From Tenrec ecaudatus (Eukaryota > Chordata > Mammalia > Afrosoricida > Tenrecidae): DNA of 64,000 bases. The DNA lies in the NCBI RefSeq assembly GCF_050624435.1, contig NC_134546.1, positions 18,251,001 through 18,315,000 on the forward strand, given 5' to 3'. Both the position numbers and the translations under genes were made by a program. Under the pieces are notes generated by a model. That model did not search any database. It saw nothing but the letters and a program-made list of their open reading frames with translations, and had not been told where the DNA came from. This document shows, in pieces, positions 11,255-25,400 of this stretch; the stretch's first letter is position 1; each line of letters opens with the position of its first letter.

Positions 11255-12312
11255 AGCGGAAGGTACGAGAAGGGAAAGGCAGCAACAACGAAAGGATGAG
11301 AGGACCGTTGCCTCACTTCATAGAAGGGATGACGGGAAGGTTGTCCGCAGTAGTACGGACAACTAGTGGCAACATTCTTATTCATAAGGCGCTTTCCATC
11401 CAGAGTGTCTGTCTCTTGTGGTTGGTAAGATGCTGGCATCTTCTACCCAGTGAGGGTGCCTGTCTGCCCGGTCTGCTGCGAGAGAGGAGCAAATAGCCTT
11501 GTTCTGACTTGGAACCTGATTTGACCCCTCTTAGAAGAACCCCAACTCCAGAAGCTCCCATACTGTCCAGCCCTGGGACAACATCACCTCTGCTCCCGAC
11601 ACAGCCGATCGGCTACTCTTCCCTTTAGCTCCAGCCCCAGTTTCAGTATGTCAGAGAGCGGCCCTCCCACTCTGCCCTTAGGAGGTGTCAGGCGATGGTG
11701 AGGAGGACTTCGCCCTCGGCTAACATCCGAGGCTAGTAGAGTCCTTTGTGATGCCTCTGCCAACACCCTGACGACCAGGCAAGGTGGACCCCGTGTATGC
11801 AGCTGCCAAGGTCTCAGTGGGCCCTCCTTTCTTTATAGCGCTGGACCAGAGCTCCTCATGTCAGCCTCAGCCTGCAGGTGCTACACCTTCTGGCCCTGGT
11901 CTGATGTTCTGGTGTCCATGCCCCTGGCACTGCCAGCCCCATTCCATTCCACTGCGGGGAAGCTCAGACGTGCAAGTGTGTTTGAGGTTCAGGAGCGGTC
12001 ATCTCTCCTTTGGTTTCTTCCCAGACGGCCGCTGCCAGCACAACAGCCATTCACCGGGGTCCTGAGGATTGATGGGAGTTCCCAGTGCCCGTCTGCTTCC
12101 ACCATTTGCACTGCATGCTGGGTAGGCTGATCGCCCCGGATGAGACACGTCATAGGGAAGGCCTTTACTGACCCTTTCCACACACATGCCGCCTCTTTCT
12201 GCCTGCTGGGAATTCCTGCCACGCCATTTAGTCCCCATCCACCCAGGGCCAGAGCTTAGTACTCCTCAAACTCCTCTCCCCTGGTGGAGAGAAGGGCTAA
12301 GAACTATCAGTA

Positions 12313-12318
12313 AATAAA
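12313..12318 (+). promoter_or_regulatory. Probable DNAJC5G polyadenylation signal
   Basis: AATAAA on the plus strand, about 1.06 kb after the DNAJC5G stop, followed by a T/G-rich stretch. It is the first canonical signal downstream. If used, 11255-12330 is 3' UTR; I see no repeat or other gene in that stretch. Confidence 0.5.
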
Positions 12319-12330
12319 GAGCCTTTGTCT

Positions 12331-13439
12331 ACTTCCAGTGCTTATGTTGGGATGGGAGTAAGGGGACACATTATGCCTGCGATAGAGCTGGAAAAACAAC
12401 CGGTAGGAGAAAACGCTGGGACCAGCCTAGCTTGTGGGAGAGAGTCCAGAACAACTGTGGGGCTGGGACAGGCGCTTCCCGGAGCCCTGTGATCACCTCG
12501 TCAGTGCGCTAAAAATTTCCCTGGAGCCTGATTCCCTTGGTACCAAAATAGGTCCCTGGCATTCAGGCCCTTCCTGTCCAGCTCAGCTTCCCGGTTAAAG
12601 GGTCTCAACAGTTCCAGGGGCACACTTGCAGACCACAATCTTACCCTTTCACCAGAATGTTCTTGTGAGGCAGTTCCAGGCCCCAGCACAGCCCCCACCT
12701 CTACCCTTTGGCGCTTCCTTTCCCAGGACAAGGACAGAAAGGAGCCAGCAGTGTGACACAAGGGCACTGTGTCCTTCCAGCCTCCAATGGCCCTGGTCTG
12801 AATCACAGGGTCTCGAGGAGGGTGGCCAGGGACATGGGCTCAGCCTATGAAGGAGGAGGCAACGGTCACTGACTGACCATCGGTAGGTCCGGTCCCCCTC
12901 CCCAGGCTGATTGAGAATCCGGAAGCCAAGGAGAGACGCTGCCTTCGCTGCTGCCCCACCGTTCCCCATCCACAGTAAGCTGCTCCAGGGAGTCACCCCT
13001 TCCTGAGTGAGTCAGGGTCACTCATTCAGTGACAGCTGGGGCTCACCTTACATGAGCTAAATCGGGACTTGGAGTGACTTGCCTCCCCACCCCCACGTTA
13101 AAATTAATCTCTCTGGAACCAGGGACACACAGTGCTGCCCCGAGGAGCGAGCCAGGGAGAGTGGCTTGGGGAACAAAAGGAGATGTTCCCCAGGGACAGA
13201 GCAGGCAGCAAGAGATAGAGCTAAGTGCGCCTGGCTGGGCACAGAGGTGAGAGTTGAGCGGACCGACAACGTGTTGTGTCGTGTCAGGGGACAGCGATCA
13301 AAGGCAATTTGTTAGAGGAAAGGACAGGAGGGCGACACCACTGCAGAGCTATTTCAAGAGGGAGCCCCAGAAGGCAGCCTGAAGGTCTAAAGTCCAGCAA
13401 GGAAGGGCCCAGCGGCTGTGAGGCACAGCCACTGAGGGG
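12331..13439. promoter_or_regulatory. TRIM54 upstream region
   Basis: The region is unique sequence between the DNAJC5G polyadenylation signal and the TRIM54 start. The 5' UTR and muscle promoter should lie in the last few hundred bases. I saw a CAGCTG E-box near 13034 and an AT-rich TTAAAATTAA near 13097 that is only loosely MEF2-like, so no firm site is claimed. Confidence 0.4.
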
Positions 13440-16400
13440 ATGAACTTCACCGTGGGCTTCAAGCCGCTGCTAGGGGATGCACACAGCATGGACAACCTGG
13501 AGAAGCAGCTCATCTGCCCCATCTGCCTGGAGATGTTCTCCAAGCCCGTGGTGATCCTGCCCTGCCAGCACAACCTGTGCCGCAAGTGCGCCAACGACGT
13601 CTTCCAGGTGGGCAGGTGGACTGGGGAGTGGGGGCGGGGGGGGCGGACCTGTCTGAGTCGAGGCTCCAGGAGGTGACAGTGACTTGCTTTCTGGGGGGTG
13701 GGGGTGACTGAAGAGCAGGTCTCCGAGTGAGCTTGAGTAAGTAGCTGCTCTGTGAAGGGCAGTCGCTTAGGAAGGTGGCGGGGGGGGGGGGGGGGTGTCC
13801 CTCAGATGCAGAGAGCAAGAGGGGCACTCAGGAGAAACGATCAATGATGAAACACTTTATGGGGACATCCTGTGTGGACAGGTCCATGGCGACTGAGAAA
13901 CTGTGGGCGTTGAAGGCAAAACACCATGCCCCTCCCTGAGGGCGGGCAGTGTTAGAAGTGGGGGGGAGGGTTGTTCTACCACCACCCCCTACAATCACAG
14001 TGGTGGCCCACTCCCGAGGATCCAAGAAAGAGGCCTCCTGGCTAACAGTATCAAGGCCACTGGGAAAAGAGAAGGGGAAAGGCCGTCAGAGCATCGCTCA
14101 TCAACTCCACGGCTCTCATGAGCCACCGGTGTCCAGAACAAAAGCAGCGTCCACCGGAATGGGCTAGAATTAGGCTTTCTGTCTCATCTTGCCCCTGCAC
14201 CGCTCTGTAGGCACTGCCATCAGGGTGGGTTCCCCCTCCCCCCCCCACCCCAGGACACAGGGAACGGCCCCAGTGGGCTTCCTAGACGGTCAGTCGGTCA
14301 GTCGTGTTGTGACTGGAACACCGTGCAGGAGCAGAAGCCTTGGCTCTTGCCGCTGCTGGAGCTGCTGAGCTCCCCACCTCCACCCCTGTCGAGCCAAGCC
14401 AGGCTCCCAGTGACCCCACAGCCCCTGGGAGCTCCTTTCGGGGAGGGTGACACTTTACAGGGGTTGAGGTCCTGGAGGCACTCGGAAGCTGCCACAGGGA
14501 ACAAAGATCGCAGCGAATGCGGGAGAAAGCCCTGGATAGCTTGCCAGTGAAATCCACCCTCCGAGAAACAAAAGAAAAGGCAAACTGTGTCTGCGTGGCA
14601 GCCATCAGGAATGTTAGGAGCGCGCTCTTCATCTGCAGGATCATGAGCGGATGTGTGGAACAGAGGAGGTTGAACTTCACCAGGAAAAGGCTTCCCGGTC
14701 AAGGTCTTCGGAGTAGTGATTTGGAGGGAAAGGAAGGCTAGCTGCGAGGGGACCGTCCCCGGGCTGGGTCCTTGCCTGTCAGCTGTCCACCTGCTTCCCT
14801 AACCGGTCAGCGTGCTGCTGTCTCTTCTACCACCGCCGAGGCAGGGCCCATGTCCATTCCCGGTGCCTCCAGGGCGTCCAAATCTGCCAGCCCTCGGCTC
14901 CCGAGTACCTCAACGCTCCTCCCAGGCATCAGGTCGTAGAAGCGAGGCTGCTCCGTCCACTGTCCCGGTTTCCCCCTTGGTCTGAGTAAGTCTGAGCATT
15001 CTTTAGGCCAAGGCGCCCAGGAGAAAGGGGTCAGTTCTCATGCATGTTCACAGAAACATCCTCTCTGTCCCTCGTTAGAACCCGAAATCTGCGAAAGCAA
15101 AGAGAACTCTGGAAGGCTTGAAAAATGTGCCCTGAACAATGTGGGCAGAACCGCAAAGCGCCAGTCCCACCACACCGGTGTGTTCTGCAGAGGGACTAGG
15201 CTAGGGCCGCCCGCACATGAAGGCTAGATGCTTGTCCCCGTTGGTCTTCTGTACCCAGACAAGTTGTTCCGCTTCCATGACTACAGAGACCCGGGTGGCT
15301 TGGGTTTGGGTCAAACGCGGTATAGACGATGTGGAGCTAAGGTGATGTCAAGGCCTTCGGAGGGCTCGTGGGGTCCGGAGCAGTGTCTTTGCTCCTTCGG
15401 ACTGGGCCCTCGAGGAGAGCGCACTTCCTCGCTGCTTGATTTAGCAAGGCCTGGTGGGAGGCTGACCCAGTTCTGCAGCCACCCTCTCGGCACCACCCCC
15501 CTCCAAAAGATGAACATATTTCGTGTTTTCACACGGTTGCCTCCACATTTTGACAACCCGACACGATCAGCTCGTCTGTTTTCTGAGCGTGGGGATAAGA
15601 ATAGGATTTTGGGTTCCTCTGCCTTCAAACTACAGGAAGAATTTCCTGAGAGCAGTGCCTAGAAAGTTAACAAGGCCCACGATTATAAAACGATCCTGAT
15701 ATATTTTTACAGAGCAAAATACACATTCCCATGTCCCCCGCCCCCCAACACTACAGACACTTATATATGAAAAGTTAAGATTGCCCAAGTGGGTCTCAGC
15801 CTTCCTCACGCCGAGACGCTTTCAGACAGGTCCTCATGTGGTGGGGACCCCCCAACTATAACATTATATTCGTTGCACTTCATTACTGTCATTTTGCGAC
15901 TGTTCACTGAATCGGGCGACCCCTGTGAAAGGGTCTTGCCACCCCCAAAGGGGTCAAGACCTGCAGGTTGAGAACCACTGCTCTAGCCCTCCCCTCCCCA
16001 CCTAGAAGCCATGTTTCCCAGCATTCTTAATGACAACACCCCTCCCCAATCATCTGTGGATGGTTTCATGTTTGGACTTAGGAAGTGTGCGTGCATATTT
16101 TAAAACAAATAAGCGCTTACTAGATCCATTGTCTTGTGGTTGGCTTGGTTCACGTGCGTGCTCTCCGCGATGGTCCCACCAGGACACGTCCAGACTGGAG
16201 TCTCCTTTTTAAATGGCTCCGCCCTTGTCAGCTGTTGGGGACTGCAGTCTGGGGTAAGCAGGGCCCTCAAACCTGGCCTAGGGTGTTGTTGTTTGCGCTA
16301 AACACAGCTACAGTGGACTTAGGCTCTAGAGATCCCTGTAATGGACAAACAGGAATTTTGGAGGCATTGTGGTTTTATAAGCTCAAGGAGCCAGGAAACC

Positions 16401-19400
16401 AAAGTTGAAAAGCTACATCCATTCCCTAGAAAATGCTGCCCATTCCTGAGGGGTCCGGAGGTCCTGAGGGGTCCGGAGGAAATCACCGGGAACCCTTCCT
16501 CTCCTCCCAACCGTGTGGCTATTGCCTTTCACGTGGTGTCCCTGCCCCGCTGCCCAACACACCCGTCCGCACACAGTGGCCTTCGTAATTCAATGAGTTT
16601 TCTTTAGCGCCACAATACAGGGCACTTTCTCTGAATTTAGACAAAATGAGACACCACGCGAACCCCCTCCAGCGTCTCCCTCCCTCCGTCCCCACTCTGC
16701 ACCCACTCAGCTGCCCGGAATTCTGACTTGGAGGAAAGCTGTCGGTGTGGGAATCTGACACAAGCAGCGCCCTGCGGCGTGTTTCCGTATTTGTAAACTC
16801 TGCTCACTCCTCAGCTACTTGAATGCAAACCATCAGGCTATTTTTACCCCTGCCTCCACTTCTGTGTGGGCATTTGTTGATGAGCTGCCGCCTGGGGTAA
16901 GTGAACAGACAGCCCGAGGCCTTGTGAGTGGGTTGCCCGGCAACAGTTTTTCTAGGGGGGGTCTGTTTAGGGAGGGGCCCACAGAGGTAGGGACAGCAAG
17001 AAAGGGCTCTCTTCTCTAGGAATGGGCAGTCTTGGAAGGAGCTGGCCTCCCTCTGACTCCACCCCAAGTCCCTGTCCTTTATCAGTTCACTGTGAAGAGC
17101 CATTGTCACCAGACCCAGGACTGCCAGTGGAACGCCTACACAGCCTGCTTCTTAGACCGCGTCACACACTGCCAAGGGTGCCAGGACCTCCCCAGCCCAA
17201 CCGTGGGCAGGTCTCCTTGATAAGAAATGGGGTCACCGAAACCTTGGCAATTGTGTTAACTTTGTGACAAATTAGGGACCTCATTTCCTCTTTCTTTAGG
17301 GAAGAAGGTTGGTTTGGTGGGGAGCAAAACACCTGCTTGGAGATTTACCATTTAGACTCGAGTCCCAGTTTCTTGGCCAAATTACCACCTGAGCTAAAGC
17401 AGGCTCCTTACCTCTTGTTCAAGCCTGTTTACACGTCTCTCCACTATTAACCGGTTAAACGGAGGCCGTTTAATCTGATCTTTAATATCCTTGTGATTTC
17501 AACATCCGAGCCCACAAGTTGAAGAATTACTATTGTGTGCCCTTGATGCTTTTGAAGAGGACTGGCTGGTTATTTAAGGAGCCGAGGTGGCACGGGGGTT
17601 CAGGCAATCCACTGCTAATTGACCCCACCAGCTGCTCCACAGGAGAAAGATTTATCTTTATACTTCGGAAGGACTGACAGCCTCAGAAACCCTGGGGGGC
17701 ATCGTGTACTCTGTCCTACAAGGCTTGCTATGAATCCATGTGGTGACGGTGGGCTTGACTTCCGGTTGCCATGGGTTAAGAGATTTCGTTGGGTTACAGG
17801 GGTCTGACTAGATTGCTCATTAATCTGCCCGTCAGCAGTGGGACTGGCCTTATGAATTCTCTTGTACCAGAACCTCTGTTAACTTCTGTCAGCCAGAGCT
17901 AGGCCTGCACTCAACATTCCTTCCACCCACCGTTCAGCCTCTACTGACACCTGGATTCTCCTGTGGCTCTTGGTCATCTCTCCACGTTTCGGGTCTTTCC
18001 CCACCATTGCCCACGGACTCCTCAGTGTGCTTTGAATACCTGTATGACCCACCATTCAGTACTGGCCAGGTCATTGGGCTAGACAAGATGGTTTCCCACA
18101 ACCCCTGTCTCCTGGGCCAGGGTCCCAAATGAGCATCTTCCTGGAAACCAGGGAGGAGGGAAAACCCGTCTGAGGTAAGGAGGGGTTTGAGAGAGTAGGC
18201 TCACAGGGCATCCTTCTACACGGAGTACTTGTAGTAGATGCCATGAAACATTACAAAGGGAAATGATACGGCCTAAACGAGGGGGGCCTCATGGCCTGTG
18301 TGCCACACAGAAACCCTGGGCGCCACCTAGGATGAAATCTGTATCCCCTTCCATTTGATAACTCACTGGAGTATCCACTTCCATTTGATAACTCACGGGA
18401 ATATCCCCTTCCATTTGATAACTCACAGGAATATCCCCTTCCATTTGATAACTCACTGGAGTATCCCCTTCCATTTGATAACTCACTGGAAAGAAAGAGC
18501 GACTAGTTCATGCCCTGTGGGTCTGTTTGCTTGGCCTTTTTTTTTTTTAATCTTCTAATCATTTTATTGGGGGCTCTTACAGCTCTTATCACAAGTCACA
18601 TTTGTACCTAAGTTGCCATCATCATTTTCAAAACATTTGCTTTCTACTTGAGCCCTTGGTATCAACTCATTTTCCCCCTTTGCCCCTTCCTCATGAACCC
18701 TTGATAGTTTATAAATTATTACAGTATTTATAGAGGTCTAAATACAGGCATGTACATATGTAAATATATTTTATATACCAACAGGGAAATATATGTACAT
18801 ATATTTATATGTTAGGTAATAAGGTAGTAGACAGACATTGGGCCTCTACTCAATTACACCTTCAATGCAAAAACACTTTGTTCTAATAACCCAGCATTCT
18901 GTGATGCTCACCTTCCTGACACAATCGCTGAAGACAAAATGGGTGCACAAGCAAATGTGAAGAAAGTTGATGATGCCTGGTTATCAAAAGATAGAGCATC
19001 TGGGGTCTTAAAGATTTGAAGATAAACAAGTGGCCATCTAGCTGAGAAGCAACAAAGTCCACATGGAAGAAGCACACCAGCCTGTGTGGTCATGAGGTGT
19101 CAACGGGATCAGGTATCAGACATCAAAGACCCAGAAAAAAAAAATCATATCAATGTGAATAAGGGAGAGTGTGGAGTGGAGACCCAAAGCCCATCTGTAG
19201 ACAATTGGACATCCCCTTACAGAAAGGTCACAAGGAAGAGAGGAGCCAGTCAGGGTGCAGTACAGCACCGTTGAAACATACAACTTTCCTCTAGTTATTT
19301 TTTTTTTGTATTGGGGGCTTGTACAACTCTTATCACAATCCCTAATCCATCCATTGTGTCAAGCACATTTGTACATTTGTTGCTATCATCATTCTCAAAA

Positions 19401-22400
19401 CATTTGCTTTCTGCTTGAGTCATTGGTATCAGCTCCTCAATTTTCCCCTCCCTCCCCACTCCCCATCCCTTATGAACCCTTGATAATTTATAAATTATTA
19501 TCATTTTGTCATATCTTACACTGTTCAACGTCTCCCTTCACCCACTTTTCTGTTGTCCATTCCCCAGGGAGGAGGTTAGATGTAGATCCTTGTAATCGGT
19601 TCCCACCCTCCCAGTATTGCCACTCTCAGCACTGGTCCTGAAGGGATCACTGTCCTGGATTCCCTCTGTTTCCAGTTCCTATTTGTACAAGTGTACATCC
19701 TCTAGCCAGATTTGTAAGGTAGAATTGGAATCATGATGGTGGGAAGGAAGCATTTAGGAACTAGAGGAAAGTTGTATATTTCATCATTGCTACACTGCAT
19801 CCTGACTGGCTTGTCTCCTCCCTGGGACCCTTCTGTAAGGGGATGTTCAGTTGCCTACAGATAGGTCTTGGGTCCCCAATCTGCACTTCCCATCTTTCAT
19901 AATGATTTAATTTTTTTTGTTCTTTGATGCCTGATACCTGATCCCTTCAACGTCTGTGATCACACAGGCTGGTGTGCTTCTTCCATGTGGGCTTTAATGC
20001 TTCTCAGTTAGATGGCTGCTTGTTTACCTTCAAGCTTTTAAGACCCCAGACTCTATATGTCTTGATAGCGGGGCACCATCAGCTTTCTTCACCGCTTTTG
20101 CTAATGCACACATTTGTCTTCAGCTATCAATCATATTGGGGAGGTGAGCACACAATGGTATGATTTTTTGATGCCTGATAAACTCATGATCACACAGGCT
20201 GGTGTGCTTCTTCCATATGGACTTTGTTGCTTCTGAGCTAGATGGCCACTTGTTTACCTTCAAGTCTTTAAGACCCCAGATGCTATATCTTTTGGTAGCC
20301 GGGCACCATCAGTTTTCTTCACCACATTTGCTATTGCATCCACTTTGTCTTCAACAATTGCGTCGGGAAGGTGAGCATCATGGAATGCCAGTTTAATAGA
20401 ACAAAGTGTTCTTGTATTGAGTGAGTACTTGAGTGGAGGTCCAATTTCCATCTGTTACCTTAATAATAAACCTATAAATATATGCACATAGATCTATTTC
20501 CCCATCATCATATATAAATATATTTACATATGTACATGCCTTTATTTAGACCTCTCTAAATGCCCATTGCCTCCGAGTTCTTTCCTCTATTTCCTTTTAC
20601 TTTCCTCTTGTCCCACTATCATGCTCAGTCTTCATTAGAGTTTCAGTAATTCCTCTTGGTTACATTACCCTTCATCATGCCCTACCAGGCTTCCTACACC
20701 CTCCTCACCACCGATTGGATCACTTGTTCCCCTGTCACTGGGTTTGTTAACTACGCTTCCTTTCCCCCCCCTCTCCCTCTCCCTTGTCCCCCTCCCCCCT
20801 CGAAACCATCAGTGCCATTGTTTTCTCCTCCAGACTGTTCTTCCAGCCTATCTTATTTAGACAGACCTGCGGAGATAATAACATGCACAAAAACAAGACA
20901 GCAAAACACAACAACAAAAAGCCAATGACAAAACAACAACAAAGAAAAGCCTGTAGCTAGTTCAAGGGCTGTTTGTTGGCTTCTAGGAGTATTTTCAGGT
21001 CTAGTCTGATGGGGTGTCAAGCCCTGGCCCAAAGTCTATTTTTGGTATTCCCTGGGGACTTCATTGCTCTGTTCCCCTTGCTATTCTGTTGCACGCCTTT
21101 GGTGTTTTGCCTCGGTGTGGTGGGATCAAATTGGGCGCAATTCCCACACTGTTTTTCCAGTGTTGTCCCCTGTAGGACTATGGGTCAGTGAGGGATGTCG
21201 AGTCTCATAGTGGGGCTGGGTATATGGTCTTTTCTGTGCATTGGCTGCTCTGAGCGGGAATATCGTCCTCAAGGCTTGGTAGGCGAGGATGTGCTCCACT
21301 CTCTCTGCCTCCCCCTTCATTTGCCCCTGTGTGCTCTGATCAGATATGTTCCTCTCCCTGAGCTGCAGCTTCAGTGCTGTCCTCTGAAATAAATTCTTCT
21401 GGGGGGAGGGGCAGGTGTCCATGTAGTTGAGATTGGGGCTGGCCCCTCCTCTAGTTCTTTAATGCTTCCTCCCCACTACTATCATGACCCCAGTTCTACC
21501 TTACAAATCTGGCTAGACAGAGCATGTATGTATCCTGGTACAGATAAGAGCTCCCAACACAGAGAATCCAGGACATATAAACCCCTCAGGACCAATAAGG
21601 GGATTAGTGATACCAGGAGAGTAAGGGTAAGGTGAGGGGAGAAACAGGGAACCGATCACAATGATCTATATAACCCCTCTCTGAGGGATGGACAACAGAA
21701 AAGTGGGTGAAGGGGGACAGCAGTCAGTGTAAGACATGTAAAAAAATTTTTTTAAGGCCTAGATTAGGGGTTGTTAATCTTTTGTGTTTGCAGAGCGTTT
21801 TATCATTTCTGTGGCGCCTTCACATGCCTGGCTCCATTTGAGTTAGATGCAGTCGATGTTATCTCCATTTTGCCAGGGCGAGAGAACACAGGAAACTGCA
21901 CAGTCACACAAACAAAGCGACGTAGCAGGGACAGAAATCCAATTGCTCTGTCTCCTAGACTGATGGAATTTCTCCTACACCTTATGTTACTGGCACATGA
22001 AAATTCCCTTTATGGGGCTCTCTCTCTGTATCAATAGAAAACTGAAGGACAGAACCCAAACCTTTATGTGTATAATAGAGCCAACCAACTAGTTGAAACA
22101 GAACTTGAAACAGAAAGAAAAGCAGAAGCAGGAGACAGGCGTCTGCTAATCGGAGGTTAGCCCAGGTATAGATGGCCGTCAGTCAGCTCTGGAGATGAAC
22201 CAAGGAGGTTACCATCGACACTTGAGGATATAAAATCCCATTTGTGATGAGACCACTGAGGGACTCGGGAGACCAAATCAGGACAAGGAGAAAGTTCTTT
22301 TGTGTGCATGGACCCCTTTGTCAGCTTGTGATACTCATAACCAACCCAACCAGACCCATCAAGTCCATGGCTGCTCAGTGCCACCTAATCGGACAGGGTA

Positions 22401-25400
22401 GAACTGCCCCTGGGTGGTCTGAGACTGTAACTCTTTATGAGAGTAGAAAGCTTCCTTGTTCTCCCTTGGAGTGGCTGGTGGTTTTGGACCACTGATCTGT
22501 GGTGAGCAACTCAATGCATAGCAGGGCTCCTATAGACTCCTGCTAAGAAAAGTGTTTTTAAATGCGTGAAATATACATAGGAGTATAAAGGAAGCTGATT
22601 CATTAAAATACAGCATGAATTCTCAGTGGGGGTGATATAGCCCCCAAAGGGCAAAAATTGGTTCTCAGGGGAGGGTAGAGAAAACAATCTCACTATCTTT
22701 ATATATCAAGTAGCAACAGACATATCTAGTGTGTCCACGGTATTAAAATTTAATGGGGGTGGTTTTGGGGAAATCAGCTAAACAGCCTCCTGGATAGGGC
22801 AGCAATAAAAGGAAGAAAAAAGATGGAAAAACAATGAACTACTACTATCAAAATTATTCGAACCTGTTTGATAGAGTACCGTATGTGTTTCTTGATTAAC
22901 ATAGGCAATCATGAGATCCAGCAGTAGGTCAATTCACCAATTTAGAGGATGTGATTTTTTTTTTGAGATGTCAAAGTCACCAAACCAGAAAACCAGACTC
23001 ACTGCCATGAAGTTAATGCCAACTCACAGCCCCCCTATAGGATGTAGAACTGCCCCTGTGGGTTTCCAAGACAGTCACTCTTGATGGGAGTAGAAAGACC
23101 CATCTTTCTCTGTGGAGCAGCTAGTGGTTTCAAACTGTCCACCTTGCGGGTAGCAGTCCAACATGTAACTGCTACACACCATTGAGGCTCCTTTACACAC
23201 TCATTCAAAACGCTCCCTGCCATCAAGTCAGTGCTGACTCATAGCAACCCCTATGGGTTTCCAAGACTGTAACTGTTTACAGAGTAGAAAGCCCAGTCTT
23301 TCTCCCGAGGAGCTGCTGTTGGTTTCAAACTGCTGACCATGCGGCTCGTAGCCCAATGTGTAATGCACTACACTACCAGGACTGTGAAAACTAGTGTGGT
23401 TTGTGGCCTACAGTCATATTTGGAAGAAATGCTCAATTTCTGCTAGAGATTCATAAAAATGAAGATGTGATATGTCTTCCTCTTCAGGCTCACAGAGATC
23501 CTGACTTTGGGCCGTGGAGCCGTGGCGGCTGTGGCCCCAAGATAAGTGCCCCTATGTCAGAGGCACCGCACCTCCCAGTCCTTCCTTCCCCACACCTCCT
23601 GACCTGAGCAGCTGGCCGCTGGGTCCTCTGGCACCGCTAGTCCCTCCAGGATTGCCACCTCTATCGGAGGGCACCCCGTGACTGCCATTGACTATTAGAG
23701 TTACTTCCCAGCTACTCTCTGCCTTTAGCCTCCCCCCCCATCCAAACCAGGTCTATTTCCTAAACGTACACTGTTCTTTTGACCTCCAAGTTTAGTAACC
23801 TTGCCTACCAAAGGGAAGTTTAGAGCTTTACCAGGGAATTCAGAGTATTCCGTAATAAGACCCAACTTTCTAGCCGTCCGCACCCTGCCATGTCTCACCT
23901 TCAGAAACCATTTCCTACCTGCTATCGTCTGCTACCTGTCACGTGTCTTCAAAATCCAGCCAAACCAAACTCACTGCCCTCCAGTCGATGCCAGCTCACA
24001 GTGACCGCGCAGGCAGGGTGTAGCGGCCCCTGTGAGCGTCCGAGACTCTCCATCGTTGACAGGAGGAGAAAGGCCCGTCTGGTGGTTTGGGGCTTGCCTC
24101 CCTTGAGGATATTGCAGCCCAACGCATAACCTCCGCGCTACCAGGGCCCCCTGCTCATCCTCACCACGGCCTCTGAAATCGCTCCTCTTGAGGCCCAATT
24201 CCAGTTCTTCCAAGCACCTCTTCAGCTGGATGGCTTTCCCTGTATTGCGGCCCTCTAGCGCCCTCGTTCCACTCATGTCAGGATTGAGCACTGCATTAAA
24301 AGATGGTTTTTAAAAAGGGTTAAGAAATCGCCCATTAAAAAAAAAGAAAATTGTATACAATTTAATTTTATACAGTAATTCATAGTCTATATATGGAAAT
24401 GGGAGAAATATCGATGAGTACAAAGAAGAAAATGTAAGACTCACGTGTGAGTCCCAAAATCCACAACAAATTTGGGATCCTATCACCTATATAGAATTTG
24501 CATCCAGTTTTTCCCCTCTCGAATCACAACACGAGTTCTTCTTATGTTGGGAACTCTTTGTTAAAGGTGATTGCCTATTCCACTGCACCCCAATTTTTTC
24601 ATTAATTTTTTATTTCTTTTAAGTCAATTAATGTATTGGTTATTAATTTATTAAGTAACAATGTGATTATTTCTTCTATTAAATACCCAGGCTGTTTACA
24701 ATATAAAGAAACTGTTTTTATTGCTTCTTTTTATGCCAAAAATAATGCAGATCTATAAATTCAAACATCAAGGATAAATATATGGTGGAACATAAAAAAG
24801 TATCATCATCCCCTCCCTGAGGGACAAGTATTGTGGAGAGGTTAGGAGTTCAAGGTCACCCAAAGGTAGCTCCAAAGAAAGACCAGGCAATCCCCTTTCC
24901 TTGAAAACCTTGTGGAGCTCTGCCTACACTGACCCTCGTGGGTTACCATGACTTGGGGTTGACTTGACTACAATCGGGTCTTGGAGGACAGAGGTTGTTG
25001 TCCTTGCTCTTAGTATTTCTTCTCTGTGTGTCTTGCCCCAAGTAGGCTCTGTAAACCTGTTTCATGAACTTACTATTTAAATTTAATAAATAAAAATGAA
25101 ATGTGAGGAATCCACTCTCTGGGGTTATCTCAGGGGAAAGGGGGGTTTTAGGAATGGGTTGTATCAGACAGGGAGAGGGCACTTCAAGGACATCAAGGCA
25201 GAGGTGCAAAGGCCGCTCACAGAGTTGGTGGTCTTTCTGGTGTGGAAAACAAGGTTGCTATAAAACCTTCCACACCTTGCCCCCATCTGACCTAGAGTTT
25301 CAATGCCTAGCATCGGTGTGTCTACCGCATCTAAGGAAGCGCTGAGCTAGCCTGCAGGTTGCACAGTGAGGGCCTCCAAACCACCTGGAACCCATTTTAT

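Noticed and set aside
18289-18486. Possible repeat protein SYQMEGD... on the minus strand
   Set aside because: It is explained by a 30-bp minisatellite whose period is a multiple of three. It has no start context or neighbouring exon.
21126-21422. 98-aa minus-strand frame in the longest retroposon copy
   Set aside because: It has no reverse transcriptase, endonuclease or other family motif. It is likely a chance frame in the noncoding part of the element.
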